Assembly: GCA_024239075.1 (NCBI GenBank)
Contig: JANBVI010000044.1
Location: 1-64,000, forward strand
Source: Fischerella sp. CENA71
Lineage (GTDB): Bacteria; Cyanobacteriota; Cyanobacteriia; Cyanobacteriales; Nostocaceae
Reading direction: 5' to 3'
DNA length: 64,000 bases
Shown here: positions 54,695-63,840 of the stretch, one piece after another
How positions within the stretch are numbered: position 1 is the stretch's first letter
Layout: the number at the start of each line of letters is the position of its first letter
The notes under the pieces: generated by a model
Database searches by the model: none
Seen by the model: only the letters and a program-made list of their open reading frames with translations
Told to the model about the DNA's origin: nothing
Translations under genes and position numbers: made by a program

Positions 54695-57600
54695 ATGCGA
54701 AGTAGCGAACAAATTAAGGCAGAAATCGAGGAGAAATTCGGTTTTTTTCCACCCTTCTTTAGCCCAGCAGAACAGAACCCACAGGTATTGGAAAATCTCT
54801 GGCAACAGACACTTAGTGCCTATGTCAACAATCCGCTGTCGCCGCTATTTAAGGAAAAGCTAGCTGCATACCTCTCGCGCTACTGTGCCATTCCCTACTG
54901 CATGATTTGTCATAGCTGTTCCCTACGTCCTTTGGGGATGAGGGCAAGGGAAGTGTTGCAGATGCTGGAAGCACCTCCCCCAGGACCAACGGATATGAAT
55001 GCTCATTTGCAGGTACTCGCTGCCCATTCTGAGCAGTTGGCAGTTTTATCAAATTGGAATTCAACTATTGAAGAAAGTTTGCTCATCTGTGCAGTTTTTA
55101 TCTCCTTGGAAGGAGAGACAGCTGATTACTATCGCAGCCAGTTACGCCACTTGCTGGGTACAGTCAATTACCAGCACTTAGTATCCTTCATTGCTTACGT
55201 GAAGACATGTCATGTTTGGATGGAAGCTCACCCCGAAGTGGCGTATACAGCAGACAAGCGAGCTATTGAGCATTTTAGTTTTTTGCTTGGGGACGAGCCA
55301 GAATTGGCTGACTTTTTTCACCATTACTGGGAGAGACTCAAGCGCGAACGCCAGAGTTGGGCAGAACAGCGAGCAGCGATCGCCGAGCGCCAACAACATG
55401 AGGCAGCGCTGCGCCAAAGCGAGGAGCGCCTAAGTTTAGCCTTGGAAGCTGCTCACATGGGTAGATGGGACTGGGATATTCTCACCAACAAAGTGTTTCA
55501 CTCTGTCGCCACGGAAGCACACTTTGGTCTTACCCCAGGCTCTTTTGGCGGCAGCTATGAAAGCTTCCTCGCCAGCGTTCATCCCGATGATCGCCAATGC
55601 CTTCATCAAGCAGTAATGCAAGCTGTGCAAGCAGGAGCGGACTACGAAATTGAATTCCGCGTTATCTGGCCCGACAACTCTATTCACTGGGTGGCGAGCA
55701 AGGGCCAAGTCTATTACGACAAAACTGGCAAAGCGGTGCGGATGACTGGGGTAACGATGGATATTACCGAGCGCAAGCAACTGTTTGCTCACGAACAGGC
55801 ATTACGTGCCGAAGCAGAGGCAGCTCGCAACCAAGTCGCCAATATTCTGGAAAGTATCACAGATGCCTTTTTTGCTGTTGATAGCCAGTGGTGTTTTACC
55901 TACCTGAATCAGCAAGCAGAACAACACCTACAGCGATCGCGTGCTGAATTACTAGGTAAAAATTTGTGGGATGAGTTGCCAGAAGCAGTAGGTTCTAAAT
56001 TTTACGAGGAATATCACAAAGCGGTATCGCAGCACATTAGTGTCGAATTTGAAGAATTTTATCAACCACTTAACACCTGGTTTGCAGTACATGCTTATCC
56101 TAATCAAAAGGGGCTATCGGTTTTTTTCCAAGACATTAATGAACGCAAACGGGTGGAGGAAGCCCTACGACAGAGCGAGGAGAAGTTCCGTAATCTCGTC
56201 GAACAAACCAGCGATTGGGTGTGGGAAATCGATACCAACGGTATCTTCACCTACGTCAGCCCAAAAGCGTCAGAAATTATCGGCTATGAAATCGCAGAGA
56301 TTCTCGGTAAGAGTACTTTTGACTTGATGTCTGTGAATGAAGTCCAACGATTTACCCAAGTGGTAAGTTACTTTATCTCTACACAGCAGCCTTTCACCCG
56401 CCTGGAAAAAACGCTGACGCACAAAGATGGTCATTTAGTTGTGCTGGAAACCAGTGGCTCTCCTATATTCGATTGCCAAGGTGTTTTTCAAGGTTATCGC
56501 GGTATTGCTCGTGACATCACCGAGCGCCGAGAAATCGAACGGTTGAAGGATGAATTCGTCTCCGTAGTTAGCCACGAATTACGCACGCCCCTAACTTCGA
56601 TTCGCGGTGCTTTAGGTCTACTAGCCAATGGCGTACTCAGCACCCAGCCTGCAAAGGGTCAACGGATGTTGGACATTGCACTGAATAATACAGACCGATT
56701 GGTGCGCCTGATCAACGACATTCTTGATATCGAACGCATTGAGTCAGGCAAAGTGACTATGACAAGGCTTGCCTGCGATGCAGCCAACTTGATGATCAAC
56801 TCAGCAGACACCATGCGGGATATGGCTGAAAAGGCAGGAGTTACTTTATCAGTTTCTCCCGTAACAACGCGATTATGGGCTGATCCAGACCGGATAATTC
56901 AGGTTTTAACGAATTTGCTCAGTAATGCAATTAAATTCTCCCCTGAAGGTTCTACAGTTTGGCTGACTGCTGAACTTGTCAGGAGCAAGCAAGTGGAGCA
57001 AAACTCTTCAGTTGAGCTCTTGTTCCAGGTAAAAGATTCGGGTAGGGGTATCCCAGCTGATAAACTGGAAACAATTTTTGGACGCTTCCAGCAGGTCGAT
57101 GCTTCTGATTCGCGTAACAAAGGTGGAACTGGGTTAGGATTAGCTATTTGCCGCAGCATCATACAGCATCACGGGGGGCGAATTTGGGCTGAAAGCACGC
57201 TTGGGGAGGGTAGTACTTTCTACTTTACGCTGCCAGTACTGCGATCAGAATCAGCAGTGGCGATCGCCGATCCTAGCAATCCTTTAGTGCTGGTGTGCGA
57301 TGACGATCCCTCAATTCGAGATGTGATGCAAGCTATGCTAGAAAAGCAGGGCTACCGAGCATTAACAGTGGCTTCGGGTCAGGCAGCGATAGAACAGGCA
57401 GTGGCGCAGCCGCCTGATGCAATTCTCCTGAACCTGATGATGCCTGGTATGCATGGCTGGGAAACTTTAGCAATTCTCAAACAGCAGCCGAGCACTCAAA
57501 AAATTCCGATAATTATCTTGAGCGGTTTATTGCCGGATGCAACAGAAGTGCCGCATCCAGGAATAAGTGATTGGCTTGTTAAGCCTCCAGAGCAGCAGCA

Positions 57601-58069
57601 ACTATTTCAAGCTCTAAAGCGGGCTTTAAGTGGCTCGGATCGACATATTAGAGTTTTAGTTGTAGAGGACGATCTGGATTTAGCACAAGTACTGATCGCC
57701 ATGTTTGAGCGTTATGGCATCGAAACCTATTACGCTCAGACAGGACGGGAAGCTATCCAGATAAGCCAGCGTGTTATTCCCGATCTGCTGGTGCTTGACC
57801 TAGTACTGCCAGAATGTAATGGTTTTACTGTAGTGGACTGGCTGCGACAACACAATCGTCTGTGTCAAGTGGCATTGGTTGTGTACACTGCCAAAGACCT
57901 AGACGACTCCGACCGAGAACGTTTGAAGCTAGGACAGACCTTGTTTCTGACTAAAAGTCGAGTCACAACGGAGGAATTTGAACGCCGAGTGATTAAATTG
58001 CTCAACCGGATTATTTGCGGCAGCAAGGAAGACACTAACCATGACAGCCAGACGGATTTTAATCGTTGA
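54695..58069 (+). CDS. Hybrid histidine kinase: AhpD-like-PAS-PAS-PAS-HisKA-HATPase-REC-REC (1124 aa)
   Basis: The N-terminus (1-180) looks like an AhpD/CMD-type helical domain with a Cys-rich motif (YCAIPYCMICHSCSLRPLGM). PAS domains follow at about 245-365, 380-485 and 500-610 (each ending in ITERK/INERK/ITERR). HisKA has SVVSHELRTPLTSIRG, and the ATPase has NLLSNAIKFSPEG, DSGRGIPADKLE and GGTGLGLAICRSI. The first receiver has ILLNLMMPG, with Asn in place of the phospho-Asp; the second (LLVLDLVLPE) is intact. I start it at ATG 54695 because GGAGGT lies 8 nt upstream; GTG 54647 is the alternative. No membrane segments, so it is a cytoplasmic sensor. It overlaps the next receiver gene by 29 nt. 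Confidence 0.9.
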   Translation: MRSSEQIKAEIEEKFGFFPPFFSPAEQNPQVLENLWQQTLSAYVNNPLSPLFKEKLAAYLSRYCAIPYCMICHSCSLRPLGMRAREVLQMLEAPPPGPTDMNAHLQVLAAHSEQLAVLSNWNSTIEESLLICAVFISLEGETADYYRSQLRHLLGTVNYQHLVSFIAYVKTCHVWMEAHPEVAYTADKRAIEHFSFLLGDEPELADFFHHYWERLKRERQSWAEQRAAIAERQQHEAALRQSEERLSLALEAAHMGRWDWDILTNKVFHSVATEAHFGLTPGSFGGSYESFLASVHPDDRQCLHQAVMQAVQAGADYEIEFRVIWPDNSIHWVASKGQVYYDKTGKAVRMTGVTMDITERKQLFAHEQALRAEAEAARNQVANILESITDAFFAVDSQWCFTYLNQQAEQHLQRSRAELLGKNLWDELPEAVGSKFYEEYHKAVSQHISVEFEEFYQPLNTWFAVHAYPNQKGLSVFFQDINERKRVEEALRQSEEKFRNLVEQTSDWVWEIDTNGIFTYVSPKASEIIGYEIAEILGKSTFDLMSVNEVQRFTQVVSYFISTQQPFTRLEKTLTHKDGHLVVLETSGSPIFDCQGVFQGYRGIARDITERREIERLKDEFVSVVSHELRTPLTSIRGALGLLANGVLSTQPAKGQRMLDIALNNTDRLVRLINDILDIERIESGKVTMTRLACDAANLMINSADTMRDMAEKAGVTLSVSPVTTRLWADPDRIIQVLTNLLSNAIKFSPEGSTVWLTAELVRSKQVEQNSSVELLFQVKDSGRGIPADKLETIFGRFQQVDASDSRNKGGTGLGLAICRSIIQHHGGRIWAESTLGEGSTFYFTLPVLRSESAVAIADPSNPLVLVCDDDPSIRDVMQAMLEKQGYRALTVASGQAAIEQAVAQPPDAILLNLMMPGMHGWETLAILKQQPSTQKIPIIILSGLLPDATEVPHPGISDWLVKPPEQQQLFQALKRALSGSDRHIRVLVVEDDLDLAQVLIAMFERYGIETYYAQTGREAIQISQRVIPDLLVLDLVLPECNGFTVVDWLRQHNRLCQVALVVYTAKDLDDSDRERLKLGQTLFLTKSRVTTEEFERRVIKLLNRIICGSKEDTNHDSQTDFNR

Positions 58070-58421
58070 TGATGAAGAAGATATCAGGGAAGTTGCCCAA
58101 CTCACTCTCGAAGCCGTAGGTGGTTGGGAAGTATTAACTGCTGCCTCAGGAAATGAGGCGTTAGCGAAAGCTGTATCCCAACAGCTAGATGCCATTCTCC
58201 TAGACATTATGATGCCCGATCTAGACGGGATCGCTACTTTTCAACAGCTACAGGCTAATCCCGTCACCCAGCATATTCCAGTGATTTTGCTAACAGCAAA
58301 AGTGCAGGCTGCCGATCGGCACCGATTTGCTGAATTAGGTTTAACATCAATGATTGTCAAACCCTTCGATCCAATGATTTTACCTGACCTGGTAGCAGAT
58401 GCCTTGGGCTGGAGCGACTAA
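58041..58421 (+). CDS. Stand-alone CheY-like receiver protein (126 aa)
   Basis: Single receiver domain: ILIVDDEEDIREVAQLTLEAVGGW, phospho-Asp in AILLDIMMPDLDG, the Thr switch in VILLTAK and Lys in MIVKPFDP. There is no output domain. The ATG at 58041 lies inside the kinase gene in another frame (29-nt overlap) with AAGGAAG upstream, so expression is coupled. It probably takes phosphate from the preceding hybrid kinase. Confidence 0.9.
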   Translation: MTARRILIVDDEEDIREVAQLTLEAVGGWEVLTAASGNEALAKAVSQQLDAILLDIMMPDLDGIATFQQLQANPVTQHIPVILLTAKVQAADRHRFAELGLTSMIVKPFDPMILPDLVADALGWSD

Positions 58422-58538
58422 ACTTCGCTCTCCACAATTTCTTCATTTTTTAGCTTTAATCTTAAAACTAAGCTAGCTCACCAAGGAATTGGAGAACTCT
58501 TACAACAGTTTTCCCCAGTGTAGCAGGATACAGTAACT

Positions 58539-58910
58539 GTGTTACCCAGACGCATTCTGATCATCGAAGATGAAGATGACATCCGGGAAGTCGCCCAACT
58601 CACTCTCGAAGCCGTAGGTGGATGGCAGGTATCAACTGCTGCCTCGGCAAGTGAGGGGTTAGCTAAGGCTGAAATTGAACAGCCAGAGGCGATTCTCCTA
58701 GATATCATGATGCCCAATATGGACGGACTCGCTACTTTTCGGCAATTGCGGGCTAATCCTGCCACCTGGCATATTCCAGTGATTTTGCTAACAGCAAAGC
58801 CTACTAACCTGGATCAATTCGCCCAAATAGGTGTAGCAGCAATGATCGCCAAACCTTTCAATCCAATGAGCCTGGCTCATCAGATAGCAACAGCTCTGGG
58901 GTGGAGCTAA
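58539..58910 (+). CDS. Second stand-alone CheY-like receiver, tandem paralogue (123 aa)
   Basis: Closely similar to the preceding receiver (shared EDDIREVAQLTLEAVGGWQV, AILLDIMMPNMDG, HIPVILLTAKPT, MIAKPFNPMSL) and clearly a tandem duplicate with shorter linker residues. It uses a GTG start at 58539; no strong ribosome binding site is visible. It is the last gene of the phosphorelay group, 117 nt after its paralogue. Confidence 0.88.
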   Translation: MLPRRILIIEDEDDIREVAQLTLEAVGGWQVSTAASASEGLAKAEIEQPEAILLDIMMPNMDGLATFRQLRANPATWHIPVILLTAKPTNLDQFAQIGVAAMIAKPFNPMSLAHQIATALGWS

Positions 58911-59232
58911 ACCAAGATTGCCCGCAACTCCCGCTCTAACTCCTGAAACAAAGTTTGCGATCTCTGCCATATGCATTTTTTGAGAAAGTCCCCTCATTCT
59001 TCACAATTTCTCCATTTTTAAGTTTTAACTTAAATATAGAGCCTATTGAGAGATGACTTGAACTGGAGTTGATTAGCTCAGTAGTAGTTTTTGAACCCAG
59101 CAAAAATTAGAGAATTTTCTCCAGAATAAAGTTTACCGATTTCATAGCAATCATTGTGATTATTTCTGCCTGGAGCAAGTATTAAGACAAAGCTTAAGAG
59201 AAAATTTTTCATAGCTAAAGGAATGCAAAATT
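58911..59232. other. Intergenic stretch without visible features
   Basis: 320 AT-rich bases after the receiver operon. I see no gene, repeat or clear promoter motif. Confidence 0.3.
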
Positions 59233-59712
59233 GTGCAAAATATTAATGATGTAAAATTCTTCAATCTCCTTCTTGAGCTAATGGTTCACATCCTAAAGCT
59301 CCAGAACAAAGCAATCCTGAAATCTGTAGAGCAATTACTTGCTGATCTGATTGGTTTTCAATATACCAGCGATATCTTGATGGCAGCAGTATTCCAATTA
59401 TCCGAAACCGATGCCGATACTTGTCGTTGGACTTTACGCAATCTTCACGACATACAACATTTAGATGTCATAGAAAAACTCACCAATTTTGCAGTCAAAA
59501 AATTAATTGCTCGAGGTTTGATGTTTGGTCGAGATTTTAGCATGACTTCCAATAGCAGAATCATCCTCAATAGAAATGCTATGGATGCCTTGATGGCAGG
59601 TACTTCAACAGCAGACTCTCTTTTACTTGAAGAAATTTCCCAAGTTGTTGAATCAACTTTTTTTAAACAAAAGCAAAACTTAACTTTAACTACCCCTCAA
59701 ATCGAAAATTAA
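59233..59712 (+). CDS. Hypothetical helical protein (159 aa)
   Basis: The frame starts at GTG 59233 and encodes a mostly helical, soluble protein (FFNLLLELMVHILKLQNKAI, LDVIEKLTNFAVKKLIARGL, then SMTSNSRIILNRNAMDALM). I do not recognise a family and see no membrane or metal-binding motif. It lies 13 nt before the Mo-dependent-nitrogenase C-terminal family gene, so the two are probably co-transcribed. Confidence 0.6.
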   Translation: MQNINDVKFFNLLLELMVHILKLQNKAILKSVEQLLADLIGFQYTSDILMAAVFQLSETDADTCRWTLRNLHDIQHLDVIEKLTNFAVKKLIARGLMFGRDFSMTSNSRIILNRNAMDALMAGTSTADSLLLEEISQVVESTFFKQKQNLTLTTPQIEN

Positions 59713-59725
59713 GGATGTTTGATAA

Positions 59726-60013
59726 GTGAAAAACTTAATCTTTTCCCATCATCAATTTGATTTACTGCACCCAGTACGTCAATGGCTTGAAGCTATACAA
59801 ATTAATAATCCTAAGCTGGCGCATTTTCTGTGCAAAATCATTCCCGCTAATTGTCCTTTTGAGCGTAAAATCAAATTTTTCAATCGCACTATCCTTCTCA
59901 TTCCACCGATGTGCAAGCTCAATCCTTTCTACGAGCAAATAGTTAGCCTTCGCTTTAAGTGCCTTGTATATCTGACTGATGAGTGTAATGAAGACATAAC
60001 AATTTATTGCTAA
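59726..60013 (+). CDS. Mo-dependent nitrogenase C-terminus family protein (95 aa)
   Basis: A small protein of the family named for the C-terminal segment of a Mo-nitrogenase-associated protein, common in cyanobacteria: HPVRQWLEAIQINNPKLAHFLC, IIPANCPFERKIKFFNRTI, IPPMCKLNPFYEQIV, RFKCLVYLTDECNEDITIYC. It keeps the conserved Cys residues and the CPFER motif. The function is unknown; despite the name, such genes are also found away from nif clusters. GTG start at 59726. Confidence 0.85.
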   Translation: MKNLIFSHHQFDLLHPVRQWLEAIQINNPKLAHFLCKIIPANCPFERKIKFFNRTILLIPPMCKLNPFYEQIVSLRFKCLVYLTDECNEDITIYC

Positions 60014-60125
60014 TAAGTCGATTTCGCTTGCCGCTCAATTACTTACAGCTAGCTTGTTTCTCAATTTGCTATTGCTAGAGCGTACATTGTTTTAACACTA
60101 GAAGAATTAGCAAGCTTTTACTCTT

Positions 60126-60410
60126 ATGGCAGATAGAAATAATAGTCATAGGCAGCAGAGTTCCATTGCTCTACTGAAGGATCGTGAAGTTGGAACTTTA
60201 GCCAAGTGGTTGGAGAACTATCCAGGTATTCAAGTACTGTCACGCGATCGCTCCAAGGCATACAAGAATGCTATGACTCAAGGAGCACCACAAGCAATCC
60301 AAGTTGCTGAGTTTCTGAAAAACTTGCTTCTCAGCTTTTGCAAGACTTCGGAATTCAATTTTTTGCTAAACCCGGCGCAACATGAAAAACAAGCTCATGC
60401 TTCTCCATGA
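60126..60410 (+). pseudogene. ISL3-family transposase fragment
   Basis: LLKDREVGTLAKWLENYPGI, VLSRDRSKAYKNAMTQGAPQAIQVAEF match the catalytic core of ISL3-type DDE transposases (the DR and GAPQAIQVAD region). After QVAE about five residues are missing and the frame becomes unrelated, so only 60 residues of homology remain of a protein of about 400-550. I see no inverted repeats. Confidence 0.75.
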
Positions 60411-60450
60411 CAAGCTTTTATCCCGTAAACGCTCATGCCACTCTAATTCA

Positions 60451-60747
60451 ATGGGATTCATTTCGCGGCTTTATCCTGAAAATTGGTCAGACCTTGCTCT
60501 AGCAGTTAAAAAAGAGGCTAAGTGGTGCTGTCAAAAATGCGGGTTAAAGTGCATTGTTCCAGGTGAAGATACTTCTAAACTGACCCGCTCCGAAAGGATG
60601 AAACGCACACTACAAACCCATCATTGGGACAGAAATCCATCTAATAATTCTGCGGAAAACCTGATTGCGCTTTGCAGTGCGTGTCACCTTCTTTACCATC
60701 AAGGTGGTAAGTCTAACGTTTCGCGAGGGCAATTGTCTTTGTGGTGA
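60451..60747 (+). CDS. HNH endonuclease-like protein (about 98 aa)
   Basis: A small zinc-finger HNH protein: CCQKCGLKC, then THHWDRNPSNNSAENLIALCSACHLLYHQ with the His-His, Asn and CxxCH elements. The C-terminus is short. ATG 60451 (MGFISRLYPENW) gives a compact family-like start; an ATG at 60382 overlaps the transposase fragment and adds 23 residues of doubtful origin. It is probably a stand-alone nuclease-like protein of unknown target. Confidence 0.75.
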   Translation: MGFISRLYPENWSDLALAVKKEAKWCCQKCGLKCIVPGEDTSKLTRSERMKRTLQTHHWDRNPSNNSAENLIALCSACHLLYHQGGKSNVSRGQLSLW

Positions 60748-60760
60748 ATAAATACTTAAA

Positions 60761-60793
60761 CTCAAAAACCCAGTCGTTGTAACTGGGCTTGAG
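60761..60793 (+). terminator. Hairpin after the HNH gene, between convergent genes
   Basis: Stem CCCAGT (60769-60774) pairs with ACTGGG (60782-60787), extended by CTCAA/TTGAG outside. It has no clear T-run on the plus strand but sits between convergent genes (HNH and fadE), so it may act in both directions. Confidence 0.55.
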
Positions 60794-60867
60794 TTGTAGG
60801 GCTAATTCATAGAAGCGCTAAAAGGGAAAGTAGCAAGCTTTGTCGCTCAAGTTTTTTGATTTTTCTT

Positions 60868-63558
60868 TTACCCTTTTTTATTTACTTTGTGAATACGTAA
60901 GTCCTGTGAATATTCGTCCAAGGTAAAAGAATCTACCTGAATTGCATCATTACGGGCAAAACCTGTCTCACGAATTAAATCAAACTCCTTCTGGTTAATC
61001 ACACCAGTTTCCAAAGCTACGGAAATTAACTGTTCGGGTTTTTGCTGTGAAAGTTTACCATCACGACTTGCATTTTTAATATTTTGAAGAATTGGTTCCA
61101 CTTGAGATGACAAAATAAAAGCATGTTCCAAACGTCCCAAGGCTTCATCAGTTGTAGTTGGAATATAAATACCTGCGGTCAGTCTATCTCTTTGTTGTCC
61201 TGGCTTTTGCAGTTTGTGGGCAATTTCGCTACCAAGTTGATCACTAGGTAAAACACCAATCGGAATTATTCGCCACCACCAACTGAGAATGTGACCAAAG
61301 CTACCAATTAAAGCGGAGAGGAGAAGACGCGGAGAAGAGAAGACGCGGGGGCGCAAAGACGCAGTGAAGGAAGAATTTGCAGATAAGTTACTAAGAATAC
61401 CTTCAATTCCTTGTTGAATTTGAGCAAAGGCATATTGCATTGCCCAATCAACAAAAGGTAAGTCTTCAGCTTTCTGCCCTTCTGCCTCAAACCGTCGCAG
61501 AGTAGCAGTAGCTAGATACATCCAAGAGAGAATATCAGCAAACCGTCCTGTCAGTTTTTCCCTGCGTTTGAGTGAACCACCAAAGCTAAATAAAGCAACA
61601 TCACTCAGAAAAGCGAAAGTCGCTGATGCCCATTCTAGTTTACGGTAATATCTAGCTGTTGCGCCTTTTACTGGTGAATGCGCTAAATAACCACGAGAAA
61701 TACTTAAGATTGCAGCCCGGAAACCATTACGTACCATCAACCCAATATGATTCCAAAAAGCTTGATCGAAATTAGCTATTGCAGAAGCGGTTGAGGAAGA
61801 CGCGGTGAGGGGGAGACGCGGTGAGGGGGAGACGCGGTGAGGGGGAGACGTGGTGAGTGTTTCATTTATATTCTCTGCGTCCCCGTGTCCTAATTTCTCC
61901 GTATTCTCATTCCCCGCATCCCCGCGTTCCCGCATCCCCGCGTCCATCTCACTCAGGGCGATAATTTCTGAATATACGTAAGGATGACAGCGAATAACTC
62001 CTTGACCGAAAATCATCATTGTTCGGGTGAGAATATTTGCTCCTTCAACGGTAATCGAAATTGGCGTAGCTGTATAAATATTTGCCAATAAATTTCTTGG
62101 ACCACGACAAATTCCTGCACCACCCATGATGTCCATGCCATCATTGATAATTTTTCTTGAGAGTTCTGTGAGGTTGTATTTGGCGATCGCCGAAATAACT
62201 GCTGGTTGTTCACCTTTATCCACCGCACCACAGGTATAAACGCGAGCAGCTTCCATTAAATAAGTAAAACCGCCAATCCGGGCTAGAGGTTCTTCAATAC
62301 CTTCAAAACGACCGATAGATAAACCAAACTGCTGCCGGACAATACTATGAGCGCCTGTAACTCTTGCTACCAGTTTAGCGACTCCGGTACAGGTAGCCGG
62401 GAAGCTGATACCCCGACCTGCTGCTAGGCACTGCATCAGCATTTTCCAACCTTGACCCGCCTGTTCCACACCACCAATAATCTGGTCAACAGAGATAATC
62501 ACATCATGCCCTTCCGTAGGTGAATTGTAGAAAGGAACACCCATCGGATCATGTCGTCTCCCCATAATCACACCAGGAATGTTAGTTGGAATGAGAGCGC
62601 AAGTTATACCAACATCATCGCCTTTACCTAAGTAATTATTTGGGTCGCGTAGTCTAAAAGCTAGTCCGAGTAAAGTAGCGATCGCTGCTAATGTAATATA
62701 ACGTTTCTGCCAATTCAAGCGCAGATATAGTTTTCCATTTTCGCCCTTAAATACTACTCCTTCCGACTTAATACTGGCTGCATCAGAACCAGCAGTTGGT
62801 TCAGTGAGTGCAAAACAAGGAATTTCCTCTCCTTTTGCTAGGCGTGGTAAATAATAATTTTTCTGTTCTGGTGTCCCATAACGTAGCAAAAGCTTGGCAG
62901 GGCCAAGAGAATTAGTCACCCCAACAGTAGCAACATGGGTAAAAGAACGAGATGCTAACTTTGTCATCACTGTACTGTAGTCAAAGTTAGAAAAGCCCAA
63001 ACCGCCGTATTCTTGGGGAATCATCATCCCAAAGAAGCGTTCTTTTTTGAGATATTCCCAAGCTTCGAGAGGTAAATCCTTACGACGGTAAATTTCCCAA
63101 TCACTCACCATCTGACAAACCTGTTCAACTTGTTCATCTAGAAACTTTTGCAGTTCGCTGCTTACTTGTGGATAAGGTTCACTGTTAGTTCTTTGAAAAT
63201 CAGGTTTACCAGAGAAGAATTCACCGTCTACCCAAACTGTTCCCGCTTCAATAGCAGCGCGTTCTGTGTCAGAAATTTTTGGTAAAAGCTTAAGCTTTTT
63301 TATACCTTGCATTAGCGAAGCTGTGACGATGTTACGTCGCAACATGGGGATATTTAATACCACAGCGATCGCGCCAAAAATTACCCCTATCCAGATTGGT
63401 GCATGAAAAAATACCAATAATCCCGCGAAATAAACTGACCATACCCACAACGGCACACCGATGTAACCTAGTAACAAGAGTAGAAGAGACGCAGTGACGC
63501 GCAGATATAGAGACGCGGGGAAGATTTGTAAATCTTGGAAGGAGAACGGACTAATCAT
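60868..63558 (-). CDS. fadE: Acyl-CoA dehydrogenase, FadE-like, with repeat-derived inserts (896 aa)
   Basis: Hydrophobic segments at residues about 20-80 are followed by an acyl-CoA dehydrogenase core: FFGMMIPQEYGGLGFSNFDYS, FALTEPTAGSDAASIKSEG, MGVPFYNSPTEGHDVI, GGAGICRGPRNLLANIY and TVEGANILTRTMMIFGQG. The C-terminal FadE-type extension (from about 600) is also present. The family's usual length is about 815 residues; here extra low-complexity inserts lie near residues 530-590 (GACGCGGTGAGGGG tandem repeats at 61795-61960), near 735-748 (61320-61380), and repeat DNA also near residues 15-30. It should catalyse the first step of fatty-acid beta-oxidation at the membrane. It lies downstream of a thiolase gene on the same strand. 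Confidence 0.9.
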   Translation of the reverse strand: MISPFSFQDLQIFPASLYLRVTASLLLLLLGYIGVPLWVWSVYFAGLLVFFHAPIWIGVIFGAIAVVLNIPMLRRNIVTASLMQGIKKLKLLPKISDTERAAIEAGTVWVDGEFFSGKPDFQRTNSEPYPQVSSELQKFLDEQVEQVCQMVSDWEIYRRKDLPLEAWEYLKKERFFGMMIPQEYGGLGFSNFDYSTVMTKLASRSFTHVATVGVTNSLGPAKLLLRYGTPEQKNYYLPRLAKGEEIPCFALTEPTAGSDAASIKSEGVVFKGENGKLYLRLNWQKRYITLAAIATLLGLAFRLRDPNNYLGKGDDVGITCALIPTNIPGVIMGRRHDPMGVPFYNSPTEGHDVIISVDQIIGGVEQAGQGWKMLMQCLAAGRGISFPATCTGVAKLVARVTGAHSIVRQQFGLSIGRFEGIEEPLARIGGFTYLMEAARVYTCGAVDKGEQPAVISAIAKYNLTELSRKIINDGMDIMGGAGICRGPRNLLANIYTATPISITVEGANILTRTMMIFGQGVIRCHPYVYSEIIALSEMDAGMRERGDAGNENTEKLGHGDAENINETLTTSPPHRVSPSPRLPLTASSSTASAIANFDQAFWNHIGLMVRNGFRAAILSISRGYLAHSPVKGATARYYRKLEWASATFAFLSDVALFSFGGSLKRREKLTGRFADILSWMYLATATLRRFEAEGQKAEDLPFVDWAMQYAFAQIQQGIEGILSNLSANSSFTASLRPRVFSSPRLLLSALIGSFGHILSWWWRIIPIGVLPSDQLGSEIAHKLQKPGQQRDRLTAGIYIPTTTDEALGRLEHAFILSSQVEPILQNIKNASRDGKLSQQKPEQLISVALETGVINQKEFDLIRETGFARNDAIQVDSFTLDEYSQDLRIHKVNKKG
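61795..61960. repeat. Tandem repeat block inside fadE
   Basis: Three or more copies of GGAGACGCGGTGAGG (period 18-19) and related GCGTCCCCGCGT pieces, open in the fadE frame on the minus strand and encoding a Ser/Pro/Arg-rich insert. Confidence 0.85.
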
Positions 63559-63840
63559 AGTTTTATCTCAACTTTTTTTAGAACTGAAGCGGGGATTGAA
63601 GAGGACGTGAGGATTAGAGAAGACACGGGGACGCGGAGATGGTAGGACACAGGGGAGAAGGAGAACAAGAGGGAGAAGGGGAACAAGGAGAATGTATTTG
63701 ATAAATTCTCCGCGTCACCACGTCTTTGCGTCCCCGCGTCCCCCGGTCACCACGTCATCGTGTCACTACGTCCCCGCGTTTCATACTCTCCGTGTCTCCC
63801 CTTCTTTGCGTCTCCTCCTCTCCCCCTCTTCGGATATGGG
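63559..63840. repeat. Low-complexity repeat spacer between thiolase and fadE
   Basis: 280 bases dominated by GGGGAGAAGG purine runs (63590-63690) and CGTCCCCGCGTC/CACGTC pyrimidine-rich repeats (63710-63835), which are partly complementary and can form long hairpins. No gene is likely here. Confidence 0.7.

Noticed and set aside
61795-61960. Possible CRISPR array (regular repeats)
   Set aside because: The units are 18-19 bp direct repeats without spacers and lie in an open fadE frame.
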